From Lentinus brumalis (lineage: Eukaryota; Basidiomycota; Agaricomycetes; Polyporales; Polyporaceae), in the NCBI GenBank assembly GCA_001792895.1, contig MARA01000002.1:1302001-1366000 (forward strand): a stretch of DNA of 64,000 bases, read 5' to 3'. This document shows, one piece after another, positions 22,419-33,526 of the stretch (position 1 is the first letter of the stretch; each line of letters begins with the position of its first letter). A program made the translations under genes and the position numbers. The notes below the pieces were generated by a model, which had not been told where the DNA came from, ran no database searches, and saw only the letters and a program-made list of their open reading frames with translations.

Positions 22419-23141
22419 GTGAAGTTTTGCGCGGAGATGGGGAGCAGCGGAACACGGAAGGACGGAGGTCATATGTCGGCCGTCGCAGACGAGAGCATCT
22501 GTGTAGAAACCAAGGCATACGCAAGCCATGTATTATCGGTCGCAAACAGAGAGCGAGAGCATCGACGAAATAGGTTCCGGGCGCGAGCCCTGCTCCGAGC
22601 TAGATGACCGGGCCGATCGATCTGTCCCTGAGACCGCTGGTTATTCTGCCTGCCTGATATGGGCGAGTACGGGCGCTCTGGGGCAGAAGTGATGCCTCGA
22701 GGCGTAGGTCACTTTCCATCTCGCGCTTTGGAGGCCACGTCGCACACAAACAATGGCAAAATTTGGGCGTGCAAAAGAGTCGCGGGGTCGCAGGCCGTGG
22801 CTTGCTCCGAGCCTCCTCCTTGGTTGCCTCCCCCTCCTCCCGCCCCGAGTGCTCGAGCCCCGACCTGCTCAGGCCTCCGGCTCGCCCTCGCTGCAGGCAC
22901 GACCCACGACACGGACGCATACGGACGACCCCAGAGACGCACGGTCCGCCCATCGACCACGTTCCTTCCCCACAACACTCAGAGCCAGCGCCGCCTTCCT
23001 GGAGCCTCGTTTTCATCGCCCTCGCTAAGCGTCCCGGCACCTGCTTTGCACAAGGCATCTCTCGCTTTCCGGACAATTCGCGCAGCCTGATTCACGGACT
23101 TCACGATCGACCGGGACTAAGCACTATCCGCATTGCCCGCC
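22419..23141. other. Intergenic: AACS 3' flank, upstream of the MARVEL-like array
   Basis: Pyrimidine-rich leader-like sequence precedes the next start. Frames on both strands in 22600-23220 are Pro/Ser/Arg-rich and unsupported. Confidence 0.4.
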
Positions 23142-24724
23142 ATGAGTCCTTCAAATACCAGAGACCAGAGCAGGCCCAGGGCCCAGTCACGATCGCGTTC
23201 CAAGACCAACACTCCCGCTAGACGGCCCTTTGCTTCGCTCTTCTCCCTGCCCCGCATGCCTCCCGTGTTCAACATCGTCCGGGTGTGCGTGTATGGTGAG
23301 TATCATCTCCTCATCGCTGAGTACAAGAGCACTGACGACTCTTCGCTCAATCCAGTGGCGGTCCTGGTATGGACCATTGTCTGCTTAGCCATTGCGGCAC
23401 ATTTTCTAAGTATTCTCCAAGCCTCTGATCTCAGTGAGTGCACAAATTGTCCAGGGCTGTGGGGAGTGTCCTGACTAATCACGCTGCAGCTCGTTTCGTG
23501 CCGTTCGCTATCTTCGTGTGCTGCGCGAGCTTGCTCATTATCATTGCACTGTGGGTACTTTCATATTTACTTTGACGGCCGCACGGATGCTCATCCCTAG
23601 TGAAGGCTTGCATTTGGGTTGTGGAAGGAGAGGAACCCGATATCCACTCGGGTCGAGCTTGGATGTCTCGGGTTGACCGGAACTCTCTGGATGGGTGAGT
23701 TGTCGACTCGCTCCTGGATATCTCGGACCATTGCTCATCCCGACACAAATTTTCTGCAGCGCTCGGGGCGTTCGTCGCTTCCTCCGACTCGGAGATGGCA
23801 GACGTGGAATGTTTCTCCTCGTCAGGCGCTGACGCTGAGCCCATCGACATCCCTGGGTGTAAGTGCAAACCGCTCTCACTGCATGGGCGACACGCTGACT
23901 CTCCGTGTCTCACAGTCAACACGGAGACCTACCACGCTCAGTACCATGTTCTGGAGGCCTTCTCCTTCTTCAACATGATTCTAAGTGAGTGTTCTTCCCA
24001 CCGGGTCTTCCGTCCTCCGCTGACAGGATGATCCCCAAACTTAGTTTTCGGTTTCCTCGCGTTATTATTGGTGCTCGCTCTGCGGCAGCACCGCCAGGGA
24101 ACGAAGCACGTCTGGGTTCTGCCGGTGACCATGATCTCGTGGTTCGGTCGGTCGGGTCGGAATGTGCCCAAGCTCCCAGCGCCCGTGACCCACCGCTCAC
24201 GGTCTCAGTCCCGGCGTCCGACGATGACCGAGAAGGAGAAGGAGAAGCCCAGGGCACGGTCCCAGTCTCGCCCGGCTGATGTCCGTCGGAATGAGTCTCA
24301 ACGGGCTCTTCTTCGCGACGACTCCTACCGGACGACCGACTCACGGCGCCCGCTGAACCGCGACGACTCGCACAGGACCGCAGACTCGCGTCGGCCGCTC
24401 AACCGTGACGACTCGCAGCGTACTACGGACTCACGGCCCCGGGACCTGCGTCGGGACGACTCCCGTCGGACGAACGACTCGTCAAGACGGCCTGCGGACA
24501 TTCGCCGTGACGACTCGCGGCGGACGAACCCAGGCGCGGACGTGCGGAGAGACGACTCCCGACGGACGAACCCGGGTGCTGCTCCTGGCGAGCCTCGCCG
24601 GCTCGCCCAGCGCGGCAGCTCGCCCACGCGGAACGAAGCACCAACTTATGTATACTGGATCCCGCACAAGTCGCCTGAAGAGGCGCATACGCGGGAAACG
24701 CGTGGCTTGTCATCCCGGCGATGA
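23142..24724 (+). CDS. MARVEL-like four-helix membrane protein with a repetitive charged tail (copy A)
   Basis: Predicted integral membrane protein of 409 aa with no enzymatic motif. Exons: 23142-23295, 23356-23433, 23490-23550, 23606-23694, 23760-23858, 23916-23984 and 24045-24724. Hydrophobic spans are VLVWTIVCLAIAAHFLSIL, PFAIFVCCASLLIIIALLAF, LGCLGLTGTLWMALGAFVA and FFNMILIFGFLALLLVLAL, with a Cys-containing loop (EMADVECFSSSG) between spans 3 and 4 as in fungal MARVEL proteins. Both ends are cytosolic-looking: an Arg/Ser-rich N-terminus and a long tail with six RDDS repeats. Exon 3 is 61 nt and the first four intron phases are 1-1-2-1, the same as in the next two genes, so the three are probably tandem duplicates. 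The function is unknown; fungal relatives sit in plasma-membrane domains. Confidence 0.8.
24312..24575 (+). repeat. In-frame RDDSxRT repeat in the copy A tail
   Basis: Six imperfect units of the form RDDS-x-RT-x-DSRRPLN or RRDDSRRTNPG. The alternation of Arg clusters with Asp-Asp-Ser could be a phosphorylation-controlled tail; that role is inferred. Confidence 0.8.
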
Positions 24725-25331
24725 CGGGAGTCGCGCGCGGCGAGGTATGATTATTATTTACGAGACAGTGACACGATCAGCGTTATAGAGACACGACGGC
24801 TCCTGCTGTAGCACCTGCCGGATTATGTGTATTGTGGTGTATTTTTCTAGGGCAGACAGTGCTTTGTACCATCAGGAATACATGATTGTATCAACGTTGA
24901 AGAGAAACGTGTGCGATGTGCGCGACGGACACGAGGCGGGAGGCGGTGAGTGTGAGACGGGGTGCGCGAGAGTCGGGGCGGGGCGCCACAGACGCGACGC
25001 GACACGAGGCGGTCCCGTGACGCAGACATGATTGAACCTACGCGCCTCGAGTCTGAGTCGGGTCGGGCTCTTTCGCAGGTTCCTCGCACCGACGTCACTT
25101 GCACGTTCGGACGTCTGCCCTCTGCCCTCGCTGCGCCCACCGGCCTTTGAACGATCTTACGCTCCTGCACGACTCTCCACGCCCTGCACGACTCCTTCAT
25201 ACACCCTCCACACACAGAGATAGCCACTGGGTGATCGCGCACTTGTCCACAGCCCACAGTGCTCGCTGTCCAGGTTCGCCCTGCGTGTCTGTCTCCCATG
25301 CTGCGCGGTGCTGAACGGTCTCTCGTCCAGC
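24725..25331. other. Intergenic between MARVEL-like copies A and B
   Basis: Promoter-type spacing between same-strand genes; no other feature is seen. Confidence 0.45.
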
Positions 25332-26470
25332 ATGACGCAATTGTTCAGAGATATGCGCCTCTATGGCAATAGTACGTTCCTCGCCATGGGCTGCGCCGTG
25401 TGTGCGAATGCAAGTCCTGATACCATCCGCAGTTGTCCTGTTGCTCCTCAGCGCGACCGTGCTCGGGATCACCGCTTACTGGGGCAGCATATTCCTGCCC
25501 AACATCCACCGTGAGTCCGCGGCGCTGTGCTCTTGCAGGCTCCGGCTTCGCTGAACATGCGTTTCGCATTCGTAGATGACTACACGATATTCGGGCTCAT
25601 CGTCCCTTCATTCACGATACTGATCATACTTGTCGGGTGCGTGCGTGTTGCACTTCATCTTTCTCGGTCTACTCATTCTGTCCCCCAAGATTTCAATGGT
25701 CCACCCCGAGGACCGAAGCCGCCTTCCTCTTCATTCTGGGGGTCCTCTGGCTCAGTGAGTTCTCCATGACTGTCATGATAGAGCGACGTAACAGAAACCC
25801 ATTCGCGCAGCCATGGCCGCCTGGACAACGTAAGAGTAGGTTCATCTTCCACCGACTGCCTTGCTCATGGTACTCTATGTATAGCGACATCATCGGCAAC
25901 ACCCAATGCGACGGCCTGACTGATCAAACCGTACCGACGAAGTCCGGCTCACGTACGTACCAGGAGAGCACGATAAGTCTCTTGACGCTCACGACCTTAT
26001 TCCCAGTTGCCGCACGGAACTGGTGCTACGAGATGCGCGTCGTGCAGGCGTTCTCGTGGATGATCTTCTGCCTCTGTTCGTCCCGTATACCATGGCCGCA
26101 CTCGTTCTCTCACTGACGCACACGTCGTTCCCACCCAGACGCGATCTTCCTCTGGATCCTCATCTCGCTCACCTCGCGCGCCAAGGCGCTCGGCCGCCCC
26201 TACGCCTGGGCAGAGCCCATCATCGAGCTGCCCTGGTTCGGCCAGTACCCCGGCTACCCAGAGAGCCAGTACCCGCAGAACGGGATGTACCAGATGCCGT
26301 ACGCGTACCCCGCCGGCCAGCCGATGTCAATGGGCTACCCCGGGGGCGCACAGGTCAACCCTGGGTATGTCATCCAGCAGAACCCTGGACACTCTGTAGT
26401 AATCCAGCCTGGGGTCGGGGGTCAGCCTCCGACTATAACTCAGATTCCCGGCTCGGCGAGTTCCGTCTGA
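25332..26470 (+). CDS. MARVEL-like four-helix membrane protein (copy B)
   Basis: Predicted tetraspan membrane protein of 249 aa. Exons: 25332-25371, 25415-25510, 25576-25636, 25690-25754, 25811-25829 (19 nt), 25885-25952, 26007-26075 and 26139-26470. Spans: PSAVVLLLLSATVLGITAYW, YTIFGLIVPSFTILIILVG, TEAAFLFILGVLWLTMAAW and AFSWMIFCLYAIFLWILISL. The third loop has a Cys pair region (NTQCDGLTD and RNWCYEMR) typical of fungal MARVEL proteins. The tail is Tyr/Pro/Gln-rich (QYPGYPESQYPQNGMYQMPY) with no charge repeat, unlike copy A. Intron phases 1-1-2-1 and a 61-nt third exon match the neighbouring copies. The first intron is 43 nt, short for this window. Confidence 0.8.
25811..25829 (+). other. 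19-nt micro-exon in MARVEL-like copy B
   Basis: Flanked by TTCGCGCAG and GTAAGAG, it encodes TMAAWT at the end of span 3. Both neighbouring introns are 55-56 nt. Confidence 0.75.
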
Positions 26471-27311
26471 GGAGCTCCCGCACCCCCGGCCCCCAGCCGT
26501 TTTTGCTCAAGAAAACGCTCAATGGTCAAGCGGGTTGATGGAGCCTCCGAACCTTCTCCGGTTTCAGGTTGCGTTTTTGTCACTCCCTCGCTATGTATCA
26601 TACCACGCTGCCCACATACTTACCTACGTCCACGCGGAAGGAAAACACTACCCCGGGATCTACCTACATAGACGGGATCACGACTCGGATGGACTCATGC
26701 TCATGGAGGAATCCTTGATTCCTTATGCCTACGCCTGCTTGTTCCTGTACATGTTCCGTGCTCAGTCTCACGAGATGTATCTGTATTCGCCACGCATGTG
26801 TCCGTCACCGAGAACGTGGATCAGTTGCATCTCGCAGCGCCTTTCTCGAACCGGGGTACCGTGTACGTATGAGAAGGTGCGTTTAGCCTCTGCGTATCAT
26901 CATATGCCCGTGCCCATTGTACTTGTACTATGGGATAGCACGGCGAATTACGTCCGTCGCCGAAGGCGGCTTCGGAAGTACGATACGATAGCGGGAAGGC
27001 GGCCAGTGCTTGCAATGCGATTCTGCAGACGTCTTGACGCTGCCGCACGATCAAGGTGTGCACTCGGCCTCGTGGGTTGTGCGATCCCCGCGACCGCGTG
27101 AAAGGCTAAACCCTGCAATGTGTCGTATCGGCCGCGTCTATACCAGGCGGAAGAGGCGTGTATTGTCCCAAGACTCAGACAGGCTGAGGCTATGAACAGC
27201 ATCCTGCGCATCCGCGATGCTCGAGACGATAGCTGACACGGCCATCGTCGACGTCCATACTGCCGATACGCTCACCGCTGCCGTCTACCCCCCATATCTG
27301 GCCTGTTCGAT
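26471..27311. other. Intergenic between MARVEL-like copies B and C
   Basis: The 26535-27101 frame is open for 188 codons but has no hydrophobic spans or motifs, so I leave it uncalled. Confidence 0.4.
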
Positions 27312-28061
27312 ATGTCGCTGTTTGAGGGACGCGTAGGCCGGTCTGCGATGTACGGTACGTGTGCATCGGCGGGCGTGTCCGGACGATGGCCTTCATCATG
27401 TCGGTCTTGACCCATACTTACTGTTGGGCGCAGCCGCGGGTGCGGCGGGGGTCGCGCACCTCGTCATGAGGCTCGTCCCGAGCTCTGTCCGTGAGTGGTC
27501 CCTCTCAACCCATTCGCCAGAGGCCGTGCTGAACAAACTGTGATCCGACAGAGACGTATAGCCTCATGCAGACGGCTGTAGCCATACTCGCGATCGCATC
27601 TCTGGGAGTGATGTGAGTAACGCAGCGCAACATAGGGATATGGAGATGAGGCCACTTACGCAGCCGTCTGTCTGCCTGCATTCCAGGGTGGTGACGCACC
27701 ACAGGAGGAACGGGGACATGCTCACGCACATGCAAGAAGAGATGGTGCTCATCACCGCATTCGGGCTGCTGTGGTTCGGTGCGTCCGACTCGGAGCTGCC
27801 CTCCGACTCGCCGGGCCTGCATTGCACGATCGCTGACCGCGGGCTGTCGCCACATTATACATAGCTGTCCTGCTGGGGTGGCGGGCGGTGCAGCAGCGGA
27901 CTATGAGCCCCGGGGACGCAGCAGGTACCGACCTCACCAGCGCATCGCGAGCGGGGCGCGGTGCTAACACGTATAATGAAGGCTTCACCCCCGGGCGGAG
28001 GCCGTACCCGTGCAGCAGTGACTCGGTGTATTGCGTGGTGGAGGAGTGGACGTACTGGTGA
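27312..28061 (+). CDS. MARVEL-like small membrane protein (copy C)
   Basis: Third member of the array, 149 aa (or 130 aa if a further intron is removed). Exons: 27312-27354, 27434-27490, 27552-27612, 27687-27778 and 27865-28061. Hydrophobic segments: AAGAAGVAHLVMRLV, LMQTAVAILAIASLGVMVV and MVLITAFGLLWFAVLLGW. The first four intron phases (1-1-2-1) and the 61-nt third exon equal those of copies A and B. The last exon contains a GT-AG pair (27925-27981, 57 nt) with no stop and a length divisible by three, so both spliced and retained forms would be readable. It is shorter than its relatives and lacks a clear Cys loop, so it may be degenerating. The start at 27312 is the best ATG that splices in frame. 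Confidence 0.6.
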
Positions 28062-29011
28062 CGGCGTTCTGGGTTCTTCGCTTTTCTGCAGTTTCGGGTC
28101 TGGGGGCAGTGGTTTGGTTATTGTATCATGGACGGTCCTGCGCCTACGCTGGGCGAGCGCATGATGTAGCATATGATGTCTAGAGAACGGTGTACAGACA
28201 GATGAGCGACGTTCTACTTGAAGCATGTTGCAAAGCACCATTGTTGCAATATGCAGCATGCACACATCCTCGAAGGATGTACATCATGCGGTACCATGGT
28301 AGCAACGGGCCACGGATGACTGATCTCAACAGCATTGAACAAGATGCTGCACATCAAAGAACCGAGCGCACGACGCACCGGAGTCAACAGAATCGTTGCG
28401 GCGAGGACGGGAAGTCGCTCCTCGCTTGTGGTTAGACATGGGCGAATCTCCAAAGTCCCCGAAAACGCGCAGCGATGGAGCTCTTTCCTTTCAGTAGGCC
28501 GAGATACATACCACCATACATACCGCGGTGAACAACGCAACCCGTCATGCTCTTCTGCGCGTCGTCGTGGTCTGACCATTCCAATCCGCGCGCGTACGGT
28601 GATCCGGCTCCGGAACAAGATTAGGGCGTCGTGCCCAACGTCCATTCAAGCCTCGGCCTTGCAGCAGGATTGTTCGAAGCATGGGATAAAGCAAGCTCGC
28701 AAGCTGCAGTCGAGCGGTCGTGGTCGTGGTCGAGGTCGAGGTCTATGCATTCCGGATCAGGCAGGGCCGGAACAGAGGAACGCATTTCGGGCCCTCGGCG
28801 CGCGCCGTGCGGGGTTACTGTGCTCAGTGAAACCGTCACCGCTTACGCCCCTTCACCGTCGACCTCCGTCTCGCCCATCCCGACAGGACCACCATCCCGT
28901 CTGGCCTCCGTTCCTTGCCTTTCCACCTCGCGCGTCGTCTCTGGCCATTGGACCACCAGTCCCCCGCCCTTCTCGTGCACTCGCTAGGAAGCACAGACCA
29001 TACGACGCATC
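28062..29011. other. Intergenic: copy C / UBC8
   Basis: A 226-codon frame (28335-29015) is Arg/Ser/Pro-rich and lacks motifs. A short GGTCGT/GGTCGA hexamer repeat lies near 28717-28745. No gene is called. Confidence 0.4.
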
Positions 29012-29954
29012 ATGATAAGTATCCCTCCTGCCGCCTCCGTACTGCAGACAGCCGTGGGCTCACATGTGCGTTCGGACCTCTACAGCTCCCCCGGCAAGCG
29101 TCGCATTGAGACGGACGTCATGAAGCTGTGCGTACACGACGGTTCATATGTGACTCGGAGGCCTTGCTGACTGAACGCCCGTTGGGTGCGCGCAGGCTGA
29201 TGTCCGACTACGAGGTCAACCTCGTGAACGACAGCATGCAGGAGTTCTACGTCAGGTTCTATGGGCCAGCAGAGAGTACGTCGTTACGGTATCTGTACTC
29301 ATGACTTGTCTGACGACGAACTGTCCCCTTCGCGCCCCTCCGTACTCCGACGCTCCCGTCGCCCCCCCCCCCCACCACCTCCTGTTATGCTCAACCGGTC
29401 GTTCTTCGCGCCACAGCACCATTCGCCGGTGGCGTATGGAAGATTCACGTCGAGCTCCCGGACCAGTATCCCTTCAAGTCGCCCAGCATTGGATTCATGA
29501 ACAAGATATTCCACCCGAACATCGACGAGCTGTGCGTATCCCGCCACCGCGTATCGCGTAGCCGTCTCACACTGAGCTTGCGACAGCAGCGGCTCCGTAT
29601 GTCTCGATGTCATCAACCAGACATGGTCACCTATGTTCGGTACGTCGCCGCGTCCGGCATCCCGTATCGGCATCCTCACCCCAAGAAATCGGCGCAGATA
29701 TGATCAACATCTTCGAGGTCTTCCTCCCGCAACTGCTGCGGTACCCGAACCCGAATGATCCTCTCAACGGCGAGGCTGCGGCGCTGCTCATGCGCCACCC
29801 GAAGGAGTACGACGCGAAGGTCAAGGAGTACGTCCAGCGATTCGCAACGAAGGAGGCCGCAGACGCCGCGTTCGACAAGGACGACGAGGACGGCGAGGAC
29901 GAGGAGATGAGCGACATTGGCAGCATCAGCGACGATGAGCCCATGGAGTCGTGA
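29012..29954 (+). CDS. UBC8: Ubiquitin-conjugating enzyme E2, UBC8/UBE2H type
   Basis: E2 that carries ubiquitin on its active-site Cys; yeast Ubc8 works with the GID ligase in catabolite degradation of gluconeogenic enzymes. Exons: 29012-29127, 29196-29275, 29417-29531, 29587-29639 and 29698-29954, giving 206 aa. The UBC fold is clear: [57 protein letters not shown], then the active-site segment [37 protein letters not shown] and an acidic tail ([17 protein letters not shown]), the class mark. The N-terminal 24 codons before SSPGKRR look unlike any E2. They may be a 67-nt intron (29019-29085) if one C is missing in the run at 29088-29092, which would give a short MITPPGKRR start. I keep the unspliced frame as written. 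Confidence 0.93.
29362..29373 (+). repeat. 12-nt poly-C tract in a UBC8 intron
   Basis: Twelve consecutive C inside the 141-nt second intron (29276-29416), the longest homopolymer seen in the window. Confidence 0.9.
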
Positions 29955-30435
29955 GCACCCTCTGTCCCTCTAGGCTTCTCTCTGTCCATCTGGTTCCGGT
30001 TCCGGAGTCTCCTCGCCATACCCTCATCTGCGCTCTCCCCTCAGTTGTAATACGTACCAGTGCTGGTGCGCTCTGTACATGTTATCGATGTAACAACACC
30101 ACGCGTTTCGTCTTTCTCACCGGAATTTAAACTGTATTTGTGTAGATTTCGTCGCCCTCTTCCCACTCTTTGCGTACTCGCCTAGACCATGGCTTCCCCT
30201 GCGTCGCGTCTTTCCTCATCTTCCTCGACGTCCTCCCATCGTCCTCTCTCTCTTCCCCGTCTCGGTGGCCACCTGAACACTTTCTGCTGAATCGTGTCTG
30301 TCGGGAATGCGTAGGCTAGCCAGCAATCGAAGTGCCGTAACTCATGCGCCGACGAGATGTGACAGGTTGGTCTGGTGCTCGGGACTGGGCGTGGCGGTCC
30401 AATGTATGTAGAAGGCAGCAGCATCTTGACTCTGC
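29955..30435. other. Convergent 3' region, UBC8 / THOC5
   Basis: Contains the two 3' flanks; no other feature is seen. Confidence 0.5.
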
Positions 30436-31266
30436 TCAGCTGGGGACAGGCGGGGATGGCGACTCTGAAGCTGTCGGAATGGGGTCGACGAGGTCGTGCA
30501 CCTTCTTCTGTACCTCGGTGGCGGTCTGCGTTTCGCAGCATGTGAGCTTGCGATACGTTCGTGCGGAGCACATCCAACGCACCTTCATGAGCGTGTCTAT
30601 GTGGGACTTGACGCTCTCCATGGTGGCGAGCTTGGCTTTGCTCTCTTTGAGGAGCGCCTCCTTCTCCTTGACCAGCTCCTTGCGCCTCAGGTCCAGCCTA
30701 GACACACGGTGAGTGGGCGAGTGGGACGAGGCGGCTGTGGCGCACCTTTGCCGCTCTGAGAGCTCGAAGCTGAGACGATTGAGCATGAGCTGATGTTCGT
30801 CTGTGAGAACTTCCTCCGTTCGCGCCTCCTCGGGCGCAAGGAGCATAAATTCCTCCAGCGAGTGCACAGGGATGTCCTGATAGACGGACCTGTTGACGCA
30901 AAGCATTATCCCCGCCACAACATACGACAAGCGGAAGATGGGACACGCACGCGAACTGGCGACACTTGTCGATCTCGCGCTCTAGGTGGCGTTTCTCGTA
31001 GAGGAGGTTCTGCAGGCCGAGGTACGTCTGGTCCATCTCGTGGCGGGCGTCGGCCGTGGCCTGCTTGTGCACGCGGGTGGCATGGTTCGCGGCTCTGTTG
31101 AGGGCCTTGAGGCGGGCGAAGAGTGCGCCCGCGCGAATCTGGACGAGGGCGGGGTTGTGGTTGAGGTAGAGGGAGGAGACGAGGTCGCGGAGGGCGTCGA
31201 GCTCGCTGTCTGGGGACGGGGGAGGACATGGCGAGGGTCGTCGTGTGTGGGAGCCATGGCGGTCAT
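30436..31266 (-). CDS. THOC5: THO complex subunit 5 (Thoc5/FMIP family)
   Basis: Component of the THO/TREX complex that couples transcription to mRNA export. Exons: 31266-30951, 30889-30746, 30697-30583 and 30525-30436; introns 48-61 nt; about 221 aa. The body is helical: LRDLVSSLYLNHNPALVQIR, ARLKALNRAANHATRVHKQA, LLYEKRHLEREIDKCRQFA, SVYQDIPVHSLEEFMLLAPE and RKELVKEKEALLKESKAKLA. These match the conserved Thoc5 coiled-coil core. The protein is short, lacking the large C-terminal region of animal Thoc5, as fungal members do. The start frame (MTAMAPTHDDPRHVLP) and the body frame (PPSPDSELDALRD) differ by one base at a five-G run (31218-31222), so the model assumes one missing base. It shares a 239-bp upstream region with ZWF1. 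Confidence 0.85.
31218..31222 (-). other. Apparent one-base deletion near the THOC5 start
   Basis: Adding one C to the coding-strand C run joins MAPTHDDPRHVLP to PSPDSELDALRDLVSSLY. Without it the only in-frame start would be about 150 nt upstream through an implausible peptide. Confidence 0.65.
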
Positions 31267-31505
31267 GTGCGTGCGCGTTGGTTGGAAGACGGAGGCTGAG
31301 GCTCGCGGCGTGAGTCCGGTCGGCGAGCGTGGTCGTGGGAGCGGCGCGGGCCAATGGGAGGGCGGCGCGCGATCGGGCCGGGGCGATTACGAGGGAATCA
31401 GGTTGCATCATCGAGAGCTGCTCGTTCAGCAGAGCGACCAGCAGCTCCCAGCTCTCGCGCTTTCTCTCTCTGACCACCACCCGCCCCTGCACATCGCCCA
31501 CCACA
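31267..31505. promoter_or_regulatory. Bidirectional upstream region, THOC5 / ZWF1
   Basis: Only 239 bp separate two divergent start codons. The ZWF1 side has a pyrimidine-rich stretch (CTTTCTCTCTCTG) just before its ATG. Confidence 0.6.
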
Positions 31506-33526
31506 ATGGCCACCACAGGTCGTCCCCGCGCCATGTCCGGCACAATCCCCTCCATGGAGGCGCCCCAGGGCGAGGCTCTCAAGGACAACACCGTCATCGT
31601 CGGTGCGTTCCCCGTCTGTCGCCGCCCTGCATCCGCGAAATTGACGTGTTCTGCGATGTGCAGTCCTCGGTGCTTCGGGCGACCTCGCAAAGAAGAAGGT
31701 GCGAGCCTATCTCTGATCTGCCCGACGATCCTCCGCTTACCTGCGCGCCCGCACAGACATATCCAGCCCTCTTCGGCCTCTATCGCATGGGCTTCCTGCC
31801 CAAGGATGTCAAAATCGTGGGCTACGCCCGCACTAAGATGGACGATGCCGAGTACCACAAGCGCATCACCTCCTACCTCAAGGTCGCCGACGACGACCAG
31901 GACGGCCAGGCCAAGATCCAGGAATTCAAGCAGTTCACCTCCTACGTCTCCGGCGGCTACGAGGACGGGCCCTCCTTCGCGAAGCTCAACGAGGTCCTCC
32001 AGGCCATCGAGTCCAAGTACCAGTCCAAGGAGGCCAACCGCCTCTTCTACCTCGCCCTTCCCCCCACCGTCTTCATCCCCGTCGCGCAGCACCTCAAAGA
32101 GCAGTGCTACTCCACCACTGGCAAGAACCGCATCATCGTCGAGAAGCCGTTCGGAAAGGACCTCGAGTCCTGCCGTGTCCTGCTCAGCTCGCTCAAGCAG
32201 CACTGGACAGAGGACGAGACCTTCCGTATCGATCACTACCTCGGCAAGGAGATGGTCAAGAACATCCTCGTCCTCCGCTTCGCAAACATCGCCATGAACG
32301 CTCCCTGGGACAAGAACTCGATCAGCAACGTGCAGATCACCTTCAAGGAGCCCTTCGGCACCGAGGGCCGTGGCGGATACTTTGACGAGTTCGGTATCAT
32401 TCGTGATGTCCTGCAGAACCGTGAGTTTTCCCCCTAGTTCCCGCTCTCTAGCAACGTGTGTCTCCATGGGAACGTCGGCGAAACTGACAGGAGACGTCTG
32501 CTAGACTTGCTGCAGGTTCTGAGTATCATCACCATGGAGCGCCCAGTCTCCTTCTCGGCCGAGGACATTCGTGACGAGAAGGTAGTGACGGACTAGCTTA
32601 TGCAGCTTGCACGTGTCTGCTCACGTACGCATCTTGCAGGTCAAGGTTCTCCGTGCCATCCCGCCCATCGAGCGCAGCGACACGCTGCTCGGCCAGTATG
32701 TTGCGGCTAATGGTAAGCCCGGCTACCTCGATGACGACACTGTCCCACCCAACTCCGTCTGCCCTACCTACGCTGCGACCACGCTCTGGATTCACAACCC
32801 ACGCTGGGAGGGTGTCCCGTTCATCCTCAAGGCCGGCAAAGGTCGGTCACCGTGATACACACGTGCGCTGCCCACGAGACTTACATACAATCCGCTATCT
32901 CCTCACAGCCTTGAACGAGGCGAAGGTCGAGGTCCGCATCCAGTTCAAGGATGTCACCCAGGGCATCTTCAAGGACATCTCGCGCAACGAGCTCGTCATC
33001 CGTATTCAGCCATCTGAGGCTGTCTACCTCAAGCTCAACACGAAGACGCCCGGTCTGAACACCCGTGCGATCCCGACGGAGATGGACCTCACCTACAAGC
33101 GTCGCTTCACCGAGGCCAAGATCCCCGAGGCGTACGAGGCTCTCATCCTCGACGCGCTCCGCGGCGACCACTCGAACTTCGTCCGCGACGACGAGCTCGA
33201 CGTCGCGTGGAGGGTATGTCCGCCGTGCGTCCGAGTCTTGATTGAAGGCTAACAGCGGCGTGGCTCTGCAGATCTTCACGCCGATCCTGCACTGGATAGA
33301 GGGCAAGAGCGGCCCGTCGCCCAAGCCCGTACCGTACCCCTACGGCTCGCGCGGGCCCAAAGAGCTCGAGTCGTTCATCGGCAAGTACGGCTACAAGCGC
33401 ACGGTCCCTGAGTAGTGAGTAGCATTCATCATTCATATCCGGTCGCGATTCCGGGTCGGGATATGTTGCTAATCCGTCCGTTGCCGTTGCAGCACGTGGC
33501 CGATCATGAACGTCTCTGCTCTGTAA
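31506..33526 (+). CDS. ZWF1: Glucose-6-phosphate 1-dehydrogenase
   Basis: First, NADP-dependent step of the oxidative pentose phosphate pathway (glucose 6-phosphate to 6-phosphogluconolactone), cytosolic. Eight exons: 31506-31602, 31664-31698, 31757-32420, 32505-32581, 32640-32841, 32909-33213, 33272-33414 and 33493-33526, giving 518 aa, the usual length. The coenzyme loop VLGASGDLAKKKTYPALF is at about residue 33, EKPFGKDLESC at about 180, the substrate and catalytic motif RIDHYLGKE at about 201, and the NADP-structural region with EVRIQFKDV and ELVIRIQPSEAVYLK follows. The C-terminus is GYKRTVPEYTWPIMNVSAL. The coenzyme loop lies on a separate 35-nt exon. All introns are GT-AG, 58-85 nt. 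Confidence 0.97.

Noticed and set aside
28335..29015. 226-codon frame upstream of UBC8
   Set aside because: Arg/Ser/Pro-rich, no motif, and it overlaps the UBC8 leader; chance open frame in GC-rich DNA.
30986..32467. Very long open frames antisense or out of frame across ZWF1 and THOC5
   Set aside because: They are shadows of the GC-rich coding sequence of ZWF1 and have no motifs of their own.
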